From the NCBI GenBank assembly GCA_016763695.1, contig JAESTH010000126.1, positions 1 to 34,107 of the forward strand: a stretch of 34,107 bases of DNA, given 5' to 3'. Under the pieces are notes generated by a model. That model did no database searches. It saw nothing but the letters and a program-made list of their open reading frames with translations, and had not been told where the DNA came from. The stretch comes from Alcanivoracaceae bacterium. Lineage in GTDB: Bacteria; Pseudomonadota; Gammaproteobacteria; Xanthomonadales; Marinicellaceae. Below, piece after piece: positions 7,071 through 14,755 of the stretch. Made by a program: the position numbers and the translations under genes. Position 1 is the stretch's first letter, and each line of letters opens with the position of its first letter.

Positions 7071-8840
7071 TCAATCATAATCAGGAGGTGCTAATTTCAA
7101 GGCTTCTTCCAGAGATGTTCGTCCAGTTTTTAATAAATTGGCAATTGATAACCTCAATGGTTGCATGCCTGTGCGGTATGATTCAGCCGCAACTGATTCA
7201 GAAGGTACTTTATCTTTAATTAATTTACGCAAGTTTGATGTAACAGGCATGATTTCATAGACGCCTGTTCTGCCATGATATCCAGTATTTCTACACTCCA
7301 AGCAGCCAACTTTTTGATAAATTTTATCTGGCATTTCCAAATTCCAGGGGTGTATCAGTGATATCCATGCTTCAGCATCAACATTGATGGATTTTTTACA
7401 ATGGGGACACAAGAGGCGCACCAGCCTTTGTGCTATGACACCAGCCAAGGTTGATCTTAATAAATAATCGGGCACGCCCAGGTCTAACAACCTATTGATT
7501 GCTGATGGCGCATCGTTGGTGTGTAATGTTGATAAGACCAAATGTCCAGTTAGTGATGCTTGTACCGCCATTTTGGCTGTTTGCAGGTCACGAATCTCTC
7601 CAACCATTATAATATCAGGATCCTGTCGCATCAGGGTTCTGATACCACTGGAAAACTCTAAACCAATCTTTGGATTAACTTGCATTTGATTGAGTTCCTG
7701 AAAGACCATTTCTATGGGATCTTCAACAGATGAGACGTTGACTTCTTCGGTTGCCAGTTTCCTTAAGGTTGAGTATAGGGTTGTGGTTTTACCTGATCCC
7801 GTTGGTCCTGTTACTAAAACGATTCCATGCGGGCGATTGATCATTTGTTGCCATTGTTTAACTTCATCTGCTGAAAAGCCTAAGTCTTCATACCTTTCTA
7901 CCACAGCATCAGGGTCAAAAATACGCAACACACATTTTTCACCAAAAGTAGTGGGCATGGTTGAGACACGTAACTCAACTTCTTTGTTATCGGATGATAG
8001 GGTTTTTATGCGCCCATCCTGTGGTTTCCTCTTTTCTGCGACATCTATGCGAGACAAGATTTTAATGCGGCTAACCACTGCTGCCATTACCTGTGTTGGC
8101 AATACATATACATTATGCAGGCGGCCATCAATTCTGAATCTGACAATTGACTCTTCGCGTTTTGGCTCAAGATGAATATCACTGGCTCTTTGCTCAAACG
8201 CATACTGTAACAGCCAGTCAACGATAGTAACAATGTGTTGATCATCCCCAGACAAATCACCTTTTTGTCCCAGTTTTACCAATTGTTCCAAATTGAGTAT
8301 TGGGTCTAAAGTTCTACCTTTGTGTTGTTTTTGCGCGTGTTTTACTGAGCGATTAACCCCATAAAATTCAAATAACAGGCGTTGTACATCCAAAGGGTTT
8401 GAATGTACCCTGATTACATTTAGTTTCAGGATACGTTGTAGCTCTTCAACCCAGGAAAGATCACCTGGGTCAGCTACAGCAAAGGTAACTGTATCAGTAG
8501 AGATATCTACTGGCAGTATTTTATGTTTAGTTGCATAGGCCTGAGAAACAGCAGAGGTGACCTTATTAACATTAACCTTGGTTGGATCAACTTTCATGTA
8601 ATCTATGTGATTAAGTTCTGCCACAAATTGAGTAATAAACTCTATAGAAATAGGCTTTCCTGTGTGGTTGTTGGTTAACTTGTAGTCAGATAGGGTGACA
8701 TATGGGTGTACTGATGTTGCAGATGTCAGTTTTGAATTACGTAATATTCTGGAGGCATCTTTTTTAGCAATAATATCTTTTTTATATAATTGTTTAATTA
8801 TAGGAGATAATATTGATGATAGTGATTGGCTGTTATTCAT
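7071..8840 (-). CDS. GspE/PulE/PilB-family secretion ATPase
   Basis: 589-residue hexameric ATPase of the type II secretion / type IV pilus assembly class. Residues 1-170 form the N-terminal MshEN/T2SSE_N region (ILPVDISTDTVTFAVADPGD). The catalytic core has Walker A GPTGSGKTTT (near 345), the Asp box SSVEDPIE, Walker B PDIIMVGEIRD (near 410) and the His box TLHTNDAPSA. Two CxxC pairs (CPHC and CLEC) give the zinc-binding C-terminal module typical of GspE and PilB. The start overlaps the stop of the ABC ATPase gene by 4 bp (ATGA), implying translational coupling. No gspF, gspG, pilC or pilD lies in the window, so its partner membrane platform must be encoded elsewhere. Confidence 0.92.
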   Translation of the reverse strand: MNNSQSLSSILSPIIKQLYKKDIIAKKDASRILRNSKLTSATSVHPYVTLSDYKLTNNHTGKPISIEFITQFVAELNHIDYMKVDPTKVNVNKVTSAVSQAYATKHKILPVDISTDTVTFAVADPGDLSWVEELQRILKLNVIRVHSNPLDVQRLLFEFYGVNRSVKHAQKQHKGRTLDPILNLEQLVKLGQKGDLSGDDQHIVTIVDWLLQYAFEQRASDIHLEPKREESIVRFRIDGRLHNVYVLPTQVMAAVVSRIKILSRIDVAEKRKPQDGRIKTLSSDNKEVELRVSTMPTTFGEKCVLRIFDPDAVVERYEDLGFSADEVKQWQQMINRPHGIVLVTGPTGSGKTTTLYSTLRKLATEEVNVSSVEDPIEMVFQELNQMQVNPKIGLEFSSGIRTLMRQDPDIIMVGEIRDLQTAKMAVQASLTGHLVLSTLHTNDAPSAINRLLDLGVPDYLLRSTLAGVIAQRLVRLLCPHCKKSINVDAEAWISLIHPWNLEMPDKIYQKVGCLECRNTGYHGRTGVYEIMPVTSNLRKLIKDKVPSESVAAESYRTGMQPLRLSIANLLKTGRTSLEEALKLAPPDYD

Positions 8841-9574
8841 AAAGTCTTGTTCATAAATTTATTGGGTAGAGATATTCCTAACATCGTATTTAAATTTTCT
8901 TTGGTCATTATATCATTGGCTTTACCAATAATTGTGCGAGAATTATCCAGCAGCATGATGACATGAGAGCAATATTCCTGAACGTATTGTATATCATGGG
9001 TTACAATAATAATGGTTTTATTTTTACTAAGTTGCTTGAGCAGTTCCATTAATTTAAAACGAAATGTGATGTCTAAATGGTTGAGTGGTTCATCTAACAT
9101 CATAGTTTCGCTGTCTTGAGCCAGAATGGTGGCAATTTCAACTTTTCTGAGTTCTCCACCTGATATTTTTTGAATGCTGTCATTTTTTATATCTTCAAGT
9201 TCCATGGCTTTGATTGCGGTATTGACTATGCTTTCTTCAGTTTCTTTATCATATTTATTTTTATGCCAAGGATACCTTCCATATGATATAGATTGGGTAA
9301 CTGTACAATTGAGACTGGCTTCTAAAGTTTGAGGTAATAATGAAATACTCTGTGCTCTGGATAATATACTGAGTGACTTTAGCTCAGTATCATTGATTTT
9401 TATACTGCCATCTTTGTAGTTTAAAAATCCAGCTAATGTATGTAGTAGGGTTGTCTTACCTGATCCGTTTTTTCCAAGTATCGCCCAAAATTCACCCTGC
9501 TTAAAATGAACATTAAGTTGTGAAATCAATAAACTCTTATGACTTTCAATGGACAGATTTTTTATCGAAATCAT
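8837..9574 (-). CDS. ABC transporter ATPase, FecE/BtuD/HmuV type
   Basis: 245-residue nucleotide-binding subunit that would power uptake of a metal chelate (siderophore, haem or cobalamin) through the adjacent FecCD permease. It has Walker A LGKNGSGKTTLLH (near 34), Q-loop LLPQTLEAS, signature ISGGELRKVEIA, Walker B TMMLDEPLNHLD and the switch His in IIIVTHD. Its ATG overlaps the permease stop by 4 bp, and its stop overlaps the start of the GspE/PulE gene by 4 bp. No periplasmic binding protein or TonB receptor is next to it, so the ligand cannot be assigned. Confidence 0.92.
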   Translation of the reverse strand: MISIKNLSIESHKSLLISQLNVHFKQGEFWAILGKNGSGKTTLLHTLAGFLNYKDGSIKINDTELKSLSILSRAQSISLLPQTLEASLNCTVTQSISYGRYPWHKNKYDKETEESIVNTAIKAMELEDIKNDSIQKISGGELRKVEIATILAQDSETMMLDEPLNHLDITFRFKLMELLKQLSKNKTIIIVTHDIQYVQEYCSHVIMLLDNSRTIIGKANDIMTKENLNTMLGISLPNKFMNKTL

Positions 9575-10530
9575 GCTCTTTTACGCAATAATAGTAAAAA
9601 TACGGGTACACCAAAGATGGCAGTAAAAATTCCAACCGGTAATTGAATGGGAGCGACTATTGTTCTGGCAAATGTATCAGCAATTAACAACACGATGGCA
9701 CCCAAAAGGGCCGATAATGGGATGAGTTTTGCATGAACATTACCAACCAGTAATCTGGAAATATGTGGTACCACTAATCCAACAAAGCCTATTGTCCCTG
9801 CCATACTCACAGCGATAGCAGTAAAAACTGATGTGGTTATTAATAAGATAAAGTTAATTTTTTTGACATTTACACCACATTTTTGTGCAAAAAAATCACC
9901 GCGTGCCAATAAATCCAATTCTTTGTGGTATTTTTGTGCCCACAGCATGCCAATAATCAATAAAACAATGGGAAAAACGGCAAGCTGAGAGTAAGACAAG
10001 TCACCCATTAACCAGAATAACATTGGTTTGGTTGTTGAAAGAGGGCTTAATGTTAAAACAAGGCTGATAATAGCACCATAGGCAAAAGCTATAACGACAC
10101 CGCTTAAAAGTAAGTGACTGGTATTTAAGCTTTTTTTAGACGATAATAATATTAATAACAGTAAAGAGAAAATGGCTGCCAGAAAGCCAGCTAGCATAAA
10201 CAGCCAAAAGGGCAAAACTAGGCCGCTAGCAATAATGACCAATTGCACACTGGCAGATGCACCTGAAAGGCCAAGAATATAAGGGTCTGCCAATGGGTTT
10301 TTCACCAGGTTTTGTATCATTAAACCAGCCATTGATAGTAGGGCTCCAACGGTTACGGCATTTATAATGCGAGGGAAACGAATAGACAGTACTATTTGTC
10401 GAAATTGTCCCAATTGATCCTGCCACAGTTCAGATATGGGTATATATTGACTACCCAGGGATAGGGAAACCAGTATGGTGATGATTAAGGTTATTATCAA
10501 TATTGGTAAATAACCATATTTAGCAACCAT
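9571..10530 (-). CDS. FecCD-family ABC transporter permease
   Basis: 319-residue inner-membrane permease of the BtuC/FecCD/FhuB family, with nine to ten hydrophobic segments. Family signatures are LSIRFPRIINAVTVGALLSM, the GLMIQNLVKNPLADPYILG block that contacts the ATPase and gates the pore, and TIGFVGLVVPHISRLLVG. The length is normal for a single (undivided) subunit that would act as a homodimer. It lies 2 bp after the upstream unknown gene and is fused by a 4-bp overlap to the ATPase gene. Confidence 0.92.
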   Translation of the reverse strand: MVAKYGYLPILIITLIITILVSLSLGSQYIPISELWQDQLGQFRQIVLSIRFPRIINAVTVGALLSMAGLMIQNLVKNPLADPYILGLSGASASVQLVIIASGLVLPFWLFMLAGFLAAIFSLLLLILLSSKKSLNTSHLLLSGVVIAFAYGAIISLVLTLSPLSTTKPMLFWLMGDLSYSQLAVFPIVLLIIGMLWAQKYHKELDLLARGDFFAQKCGVNVKKINFILLITTSVFTAIAVSMAGTIGFVGLVVPHISRLLVGNVHAKLIPLSALLGAIVLLIADTFARTIVAPIQLPVGIFTAIFGVPVFLLLLRKRA

Positions 10531-10532
10531 GA

Positions 10533-11861
10533 CTATTTCATCAATTCAACCGATGCAATCTTATCAAGATCAATGATCAATTTTGCTCGCCCTGTTTTAA
10601 ATATGGTCTCCACAGATATATTTTTTGCAGTAACATTTCTCAGGTAACCAACGATAGGTCTACCTCTTAATGTCTTAATGCGTATTTTTTTACCTATTAT
10701 GGTATTTAATTTATTGGTTGGTATTTTTCTTGAGCTTTTGTTGCCAGTTGTATAAATGGTTGGTTTGTTTTTATTCTTATTCTGATTTTTAGTATCAAGT
10801 TGTTTTTGTTTTTCCCGCTGCTGTCTTTTTGTGTTTTCTTTTCTGAGTAATTCAGAATCAATATTGGTAAAATCAATTTCTTTTAGAGCAATGGGTAAAT
10901 AATCATTTTCTGTGGTTGCAACTTCTACCAGTGAGTTTTCATAGAGGTCTCTTTGGTCGATTCCATAAACATCATTTAAATATTTTCGTTCATTAAGGGT
11001 GATTATTGCATTATATTCGACATCTGGAGCGAGCATCCTTTGATACCAGTTTATCAATACAGAGGGTAATTCTTTAGAGAAATGGCTACGAAGATATTGT
11101 TGTACATGTTCTGCAGAACTTAATCTATAGGCTGCGAAAGAGGACTTGTAATTTTGCATACAGGCATTATTTCTCTTGAGATTGAAGCCATTATCCAAAT
11201 AATGATAATAGAGTTTATCTACTATTAGTTCATCAAATATGATTTGGTCGTCGTTATAACTTGATTTTAAATTACTCGACCAAGTGCTGGAAAACAGGTT
11301 TTCAGCATCAAGAATCAAGTCCACATCAAGGCTACCATTAAGTTGTCGTGAATAATATAAATCAACATTAAATACCTGATCTTTATCTAAGATTTGTTGC
11401 CAGCTTATTTTATCAAATGAAGTGTATGATTCTCGATCACAGCCAAAACTGCCTGCAAAACCAGCCATCAACATCCACATGCTGTCTTCTCTTAAAGCAT
11501 CTAAAATAACATCTGAATTATCACCCAATATGACAGTATTAATGGATATGGATAATGATTCAGGTAACATATAATCCAGTTTTAGTGCACTACTCTTTAA
11601 TAAGAACATAGGATTTGTTTTAATAGTCAGGCTATCAATTTCAAAAGTTTGTTCATAGTTATTTGGTTTAAAAGTTAAACCGTTTATGGTAATTTCGCCA
11701 TCAAAATTACTACTGATTGAACGATGTGACCAATTCCCCAATCCAGAGGCATGCTCTAAGATTGCTTTAGCGAAAGTATTGGCATTAGTAAAATATCGCC
11801 AAACTGGATAAATCGACAGTAGCCCTAAAACTATTATAAATCCTAAAATTTTATTTTTCAT
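10533..11861 (-). CDS. Unknown membrane-anchored protein with C-terminal small beta-barrel-like region
   Basis: I do not recognise a named family for this 442-residue protein. Residues 6-25 form a single N-terminal membrane anchor (ILGFIIVLGLLSIYPVW), placing the rest in the periplasm. Residues ~45-230 alternate strand-like segments around themes such as ISSNFDGEITINGLTF, reminiscent of AsmA-like envelope proteins, though not convincingly. A Lys/Gln/Asn-rich linker at ~340-375 leads to a final ~55 residues (KKIRIKTLRGRPIVGYLRNV onward) with the strand pattern of a small SH3/Sm-like barrel. Two cysteines (near 140 and 234) could form a disulfide. It sits between the phospholipase-D-like lipoprotein gene and the FecCD permease gene. 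The AT-rich codon use matches its neighbours. Confidence 0.75.
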   Translation of the reverse strand: MKNKILGFIIVLGLLSIYPVWRYFTNANTFAKAILEHASGLGNWSHRSISSNFDGEITINGLTFKPNNYEQTFEIDSLTIKTNPMFLLKSSALKLDYMLPESLSISINTVILGDNSDVILDALREDSMWMLMAGFAGSFGCDRESYTSFDKISWQQILDKDQVFNVDLYYSRQLNGSLDVDLILDAENLFSSTWSSNLKSSYNDDQIIFDELIVDKLYYHYLDNGFNLKRNNACMQNYKSSFAAYRLSSAEHVQQYLRSHFSKELPSVLINWYQRMLAPDVEYNAIITLNERKYLNDVYGIDQRDLYENSLVEVATTENDYLPIALKEIDFTNIDSELLRKENTKRQQREKQKQLDTKNQNKNKNKPTIYTTGNKSSRKIPTNKLNTIIGKKIRIKTLRGRPIVGYLRNVTAKNISVETIFKTGRAKLIIDLDKIASVELMK

Positions 11862-11893
11862 TATTGACCTCTTGATGAGTCTCTATTACCTTA

Positions 11894-13633
11894 TTACATA
11901 AATGGTTCTGCAAATCCTGCAAAAGCGCTGATTATTATCGTTTGTATTTGCTTGGATGACAACTCTACATCAGGAAAACTACCGACATTAAGATAGTTTC
12001 TATAAAAATCCTTATGATTTATTCCCACGGCTATTTTTCCTGGACGTAATTGGAAACTGCTCGAATATCGAAAAGGCCAAACATCCAATACTGGCAAGGA
12101 TCGAGATACTGTGGCAATCATACCACTAAAAAAGCTCAAAACAGGGATTTTTTTATTAGGTGCAATAACCCAAGCATTGTCTGCCTGCATGTCATTTTTG
12201 ATATAAGTGGATAATTTATTGGCCAGTTCAGCTGACTGTATTATAAATCCAGACTCGGTATTAAGAATATCTGATCGTTGATCAAAGTTATGTGAACCTA
12301 TAAGTGAAATATAATCATCAATAACAATAGATTTTGCATGAAGTCCGAATCTGGTGTTACTGGTTGCATGTTCTTGTCCAAATATTTCCGCTTTATTTGC
12401 AGGGTCTTTTTTATATTCAAAAATATTTAATTGAATTTTTTTTAAATATTTCTTTTTGTGTTTAAAAGAAATCGCATAAACATAAAAGGCATCGGTTGAT
12501 GATAAGCTGTTTGTTGAAACCGAAATACTTACATGTGGTTTTGATTTTCGTAAGGATTTTAATGCCCTGTACGCTTTGCGACTGAGAACCAGATAAGGTG
12601 TTTGAAATAATAAACTTTTATTGGCTGAAGAGATGAGTTCTTTGATTTTCAGGCTCATTAGCTTATATTCTTTTCTTGCTTTTTTATCGTTGACAAATAA
12701 TTTTTCGGGTACATCACTAAAGTACTCTATAGCTTCTACTGCGACGGCCGTATCAACAAAGGTCTTTTTAATATGATGGTAATCAAAAGAGCGTATATTC
12801 AATTGAATTGATCTGGATTTCTGAGCGGCATCCCATTTAGATTCTTTTTTCTGGTTTTTTAAAATCCGGTAAGCAATATCATCAAGATTCTCTAAAGGAA
12901 CGACCCATTGTGAGTTCCAGAAATGAGTAAAAGAACGCTTCATTTCCTTGGCAACTTGACCAATTGCCAGTGCATCTCTATCACGGTAATTAAAACTTTC
13001 ATCCCAGTCAAAATACCTGTCGCTATAGTTTCTTCCACCATTTATGCCATACTTGTCATCAACCAGAAACAGTTTATTGTGCATTCTTCTATTCAAGTTA
13101 TATAAACAGCAGGCCAAAGCACTTAAAAAATCAAATGTTGAGGTGTGCCCCTCATTAAACGTTGGATTGAACATGCGAATATTTAAGTTTTCATGTAAGG
13201 TTGCCAACTCTGATAAAAACCAGCTATTACCCATGGAAAATAATTGATCAATAATAATATTTACCTTAACTCCACGTTTAGCTGCTTCTAACAGTTCGGC
13301 TAAAACCAAATGTCCAGATTCATCATTAACCCAAATAAAAGTTTGGATATCAATACTTTTTTGAGCAGATTTAATTAAATGTAAGCGTATTAATAACGAA
13401 TCCTCACCTTTTTCCAGCAAGGTTAAGTAGTCCCTGCCATGATTGATTGATTCATTATACAAAACCAGTAATGGTGTATCAATCGCACAACGTTTATTAT
13501 TGCCCTCAGGACATTTTAGTGTCTTATCTTTTTTGCTATGAGTTAATTGGTTAACTTGCTTGATTGTTTCAGAGCTGGGATGACAAGCGCTCAACAACAG
13601 AGATATTAAAATCAGGCTTATAAATTTATTCAT
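11894..13633 (-). CDS. Phospholipase D-family lipoprotein (two HKD motifs)
   Basis: 579-residue phosphatidyltransferase/phosphodiesterase-like protein. It starts with a lipoprotein signal (MNKFISLILISLLLSAC; lipobox Cys near 17), so the enzyme should be anchored in the periplasm. Both catalytic motifs are complete: HNKLFLVD near 185-192 followed by GGRNYSDRYFDW, and HAKSIVID near 432-439 followed by GSHNFDQRS. This layout resembles cardiolipin synthase C (ClsC)-type proteins, so phospholipid headgroup exchange is a reasonable guess. The start overlaps the upstream phosphopantetheinyl transferase gene by 8 bp. Confidence 0.9.
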   Translation of the reverse strand: MNKFISLILISLLLSACHPSSETIKQVNQLTHSKKDKTLKCPEGNNKRCAIDTPLLVLYNESINHGRDYLTLLEKGEDSLLIRLHLIKSAQKSIDIQTFIWVNDESGHLVLAELLEAAKRGVKVNIIIDQLFSMGNSWFLSELATLHENLNIRMFNPTFNEGHTSTFDFLSALACCLYNLNRRMHNKLFLVDDKYGINGGRNYSDRYFDWDESFNYRDRDALAIGQVAKEMKRSFTHFWNSQWVVPLENLDDIAYRILKNQKKESKWDAAQKSRSIQLNIRSFDYHHIKKTFVDTAVAVEAIEYFSDVPEKLFVNDKKARKEYKLMSLKIKELISSANKSLLFQTPYLVLSRKAYRALKSLRKSKPHVSISVSTNSLSSTDAFYVYAISFKHKKKYLKKIQLNIFEYKKDPANKAEIFGQEHATSNTRFGLHAKSIVIDDYISLIGSHNFDQRSDILNTESGFIIQSAELANKLSTYIKNDMQADNAWVIAPNKKIPVLSFFSGMIATVSRSLPVLDVWPFRYSSSFQLRPGKIAVGINHKDFYRNYLNVGSFPDVELSSKQIQTIIISAFAGFAEPFM

Positions 13634-14189
13634 GGATAAAACTCACTTTTTCAGGCTTAAACTGGGTAGCGATTGTTAAGCTAAAGTTCTTAATCTCGTT
13701 AAATTGTAAGATATTTAAGCCTTTGATTGATTTAACCATGTTTTTTTTCTTTCCTGAGCAGCTATTTTCTAAATAGTTATCTGCCAAATAATACCATAAG
13801 CGACCTCCTTTGGCTTTGCAAACTGCTTCTTTTGCTGTCCAAAGATGATAAAAACAGTTTATTGCTGCTGATTTATCCAGAGATTGTAAATACTGGTGTT
13901 CATAGGGGTGGAAATACCTTTTTGCCACCGCTAAATATTTTCTTTTGCTATTTTTATATTCTACATCAACTCCTATCTCGCCATTTTTTGTAAAGGCCTG
14001 GACCAAAACGTTTTGTGAATGGCTGATTGAGAAACTCAGGCCTTTTATTGTTGGTTTGCCATTTTTATTGTATCGAAGTTTTACCTCAGACACTTTGATA
14101 CCTGCATATTTGGCCAGGTTACTTGTTAATAATTTTTTGGAACTGGATTTAGCCACGTTCCATATGTCATATGTATGCAGATGGATCAT
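13626..14189 (-). CDS. 4'-phosphopantetheinyl transferase superfamily protein
   Basis: 187-residue Sfp-like enzyme expected to move the phosphopantetheine arm of CoA onto a serine of a carrier protein. Diagnostic blocks are GLSFSISHSQ, the Mg-binding EIGVDVEY, and FYHLWTAKEAVCKAKGGRLW. It is shorter than Sfp (about 225), mainly at the N-terminus. No carrier protein, polyketide synthase or peptide synthetase is in the window, so the target is unknown; it could serve a fatty-acid, siderophore or lysine-pathway protein encoded elsewhere. It lies 2 bp after the acyltransferase gene and overlaps the phospholipase-D-like gene. Confidence 0.88.
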   Translation of the reverse strand: MIHLHTYDIWNVAKSSSKKLLTSNLAKYAGIKVSEVKLRYNKNGKPTIKGLSFSISHSQNVLVQAFTKNGEIGVDVEYKNSKRKYLAVAKRYFHPYEHQYLQSLDKSAAINCFYHLWTAKEAVCKAKGGRLWYYLADNYLENSCSGKKKNMVKSIKGLNILQFNEIKNFSLTIATQFKPEKVSFIHE

Positions 14190-14191
14190 TT

Positions 14192-14755
14192 TTACTGTGG
14201 TTTTGTTTCAATTGGACCCTGTTTTTCAGGAAACCTACCTTTTACATTTTTATAAAAGCTTCTTATAATCTCCATATCTGCTTTGATATCACCAGATGGC
14301 ATAAATGATTTTTTTATACCAACTTCTTTATTTTTATAATCCAAAACGGCTAAAGCGATGGGTACCTGTGCTTCTAAAGCAATATAATAAAAACCTGAGC
14401 GCCAATATTTAATATTGGATCGGGTTCCTTCTGGTGACAAAGCCAAGGCAATTTTATCTTGAGAGTTAATAAAATTTGCCATGCGGGTGGTTAATTTGTT
14501 TTTGTTGTTTCTATCGACACCAAAACCACCTAATGCTCTAAATAAATATTTTTGCGGCCACTTAAATAGGGCGTCTTTACCCATATATCTAAATGGCACA
14601 CCTGCTGAAATTATATAACACATGCCCAATGGAAAGTCCCAATTGCTGGTGTGAGGGGCAGCTATGACGACATAGCGACTTTCTTTTGGAAGAATATTAA
14701 TAGCCTTCCAGCCAAAAATTTTGAGGATTAATTTAAAAAATGATCTAATCATCAC
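14192..14755 (-). CDS. Lysophospholipid acyltransferase (PlsC-like)
   Basis: 187-residue member of the LPLAT superfamily. The catalytic HxxxxD motif is APHTSNWDFP and the acceptor-binding block is LSPEGTRS. An N-terminal hydrophobic stretch suggests membrane association. It belongs to the short, about 190-residue class often annotated 1-acyl-glycerol-3-phosphate acyltransferase, though the exact acceptor is uncertain. The ATG overlaps the end of paaZ by 11 bp with a GAAGAG ribosome binding site, so it should be translated with paaZ. Confidence 0.87.
   Translation of the reverse strand: MMIRSFFKLILKIFGWKAINILPKESRYVVIAAPHTSNWDFPLGMCYIISAGVPFRYMGKDALFKWPQKYLFRALGGFGVDRNNKNKLTTRMANFINSQDKIALALSPEGTRSNIKYWRSGFYYIALEAQVPIALAVLDYKNKEVGIKKSFMPSGDIKADMEIIRSFYKNVKGRFPEKQGPIETKPQ

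Noticed and set aside
7714-8175. Plus-strand open frame of about 150 codons opposite the GspE/PulE gene
   Set aside because: It is antisense to a conserved ATPase with all motifs, has no recognisable domain and arises from codon bias of the real gene.
13945-14268. Plus-strand open frame across the phosphopantetheinyl transferase and acyltransferase junction
   Set aside because: It is antisense to two genes with clear active-site motifs and has no domain or ribosome binding site.
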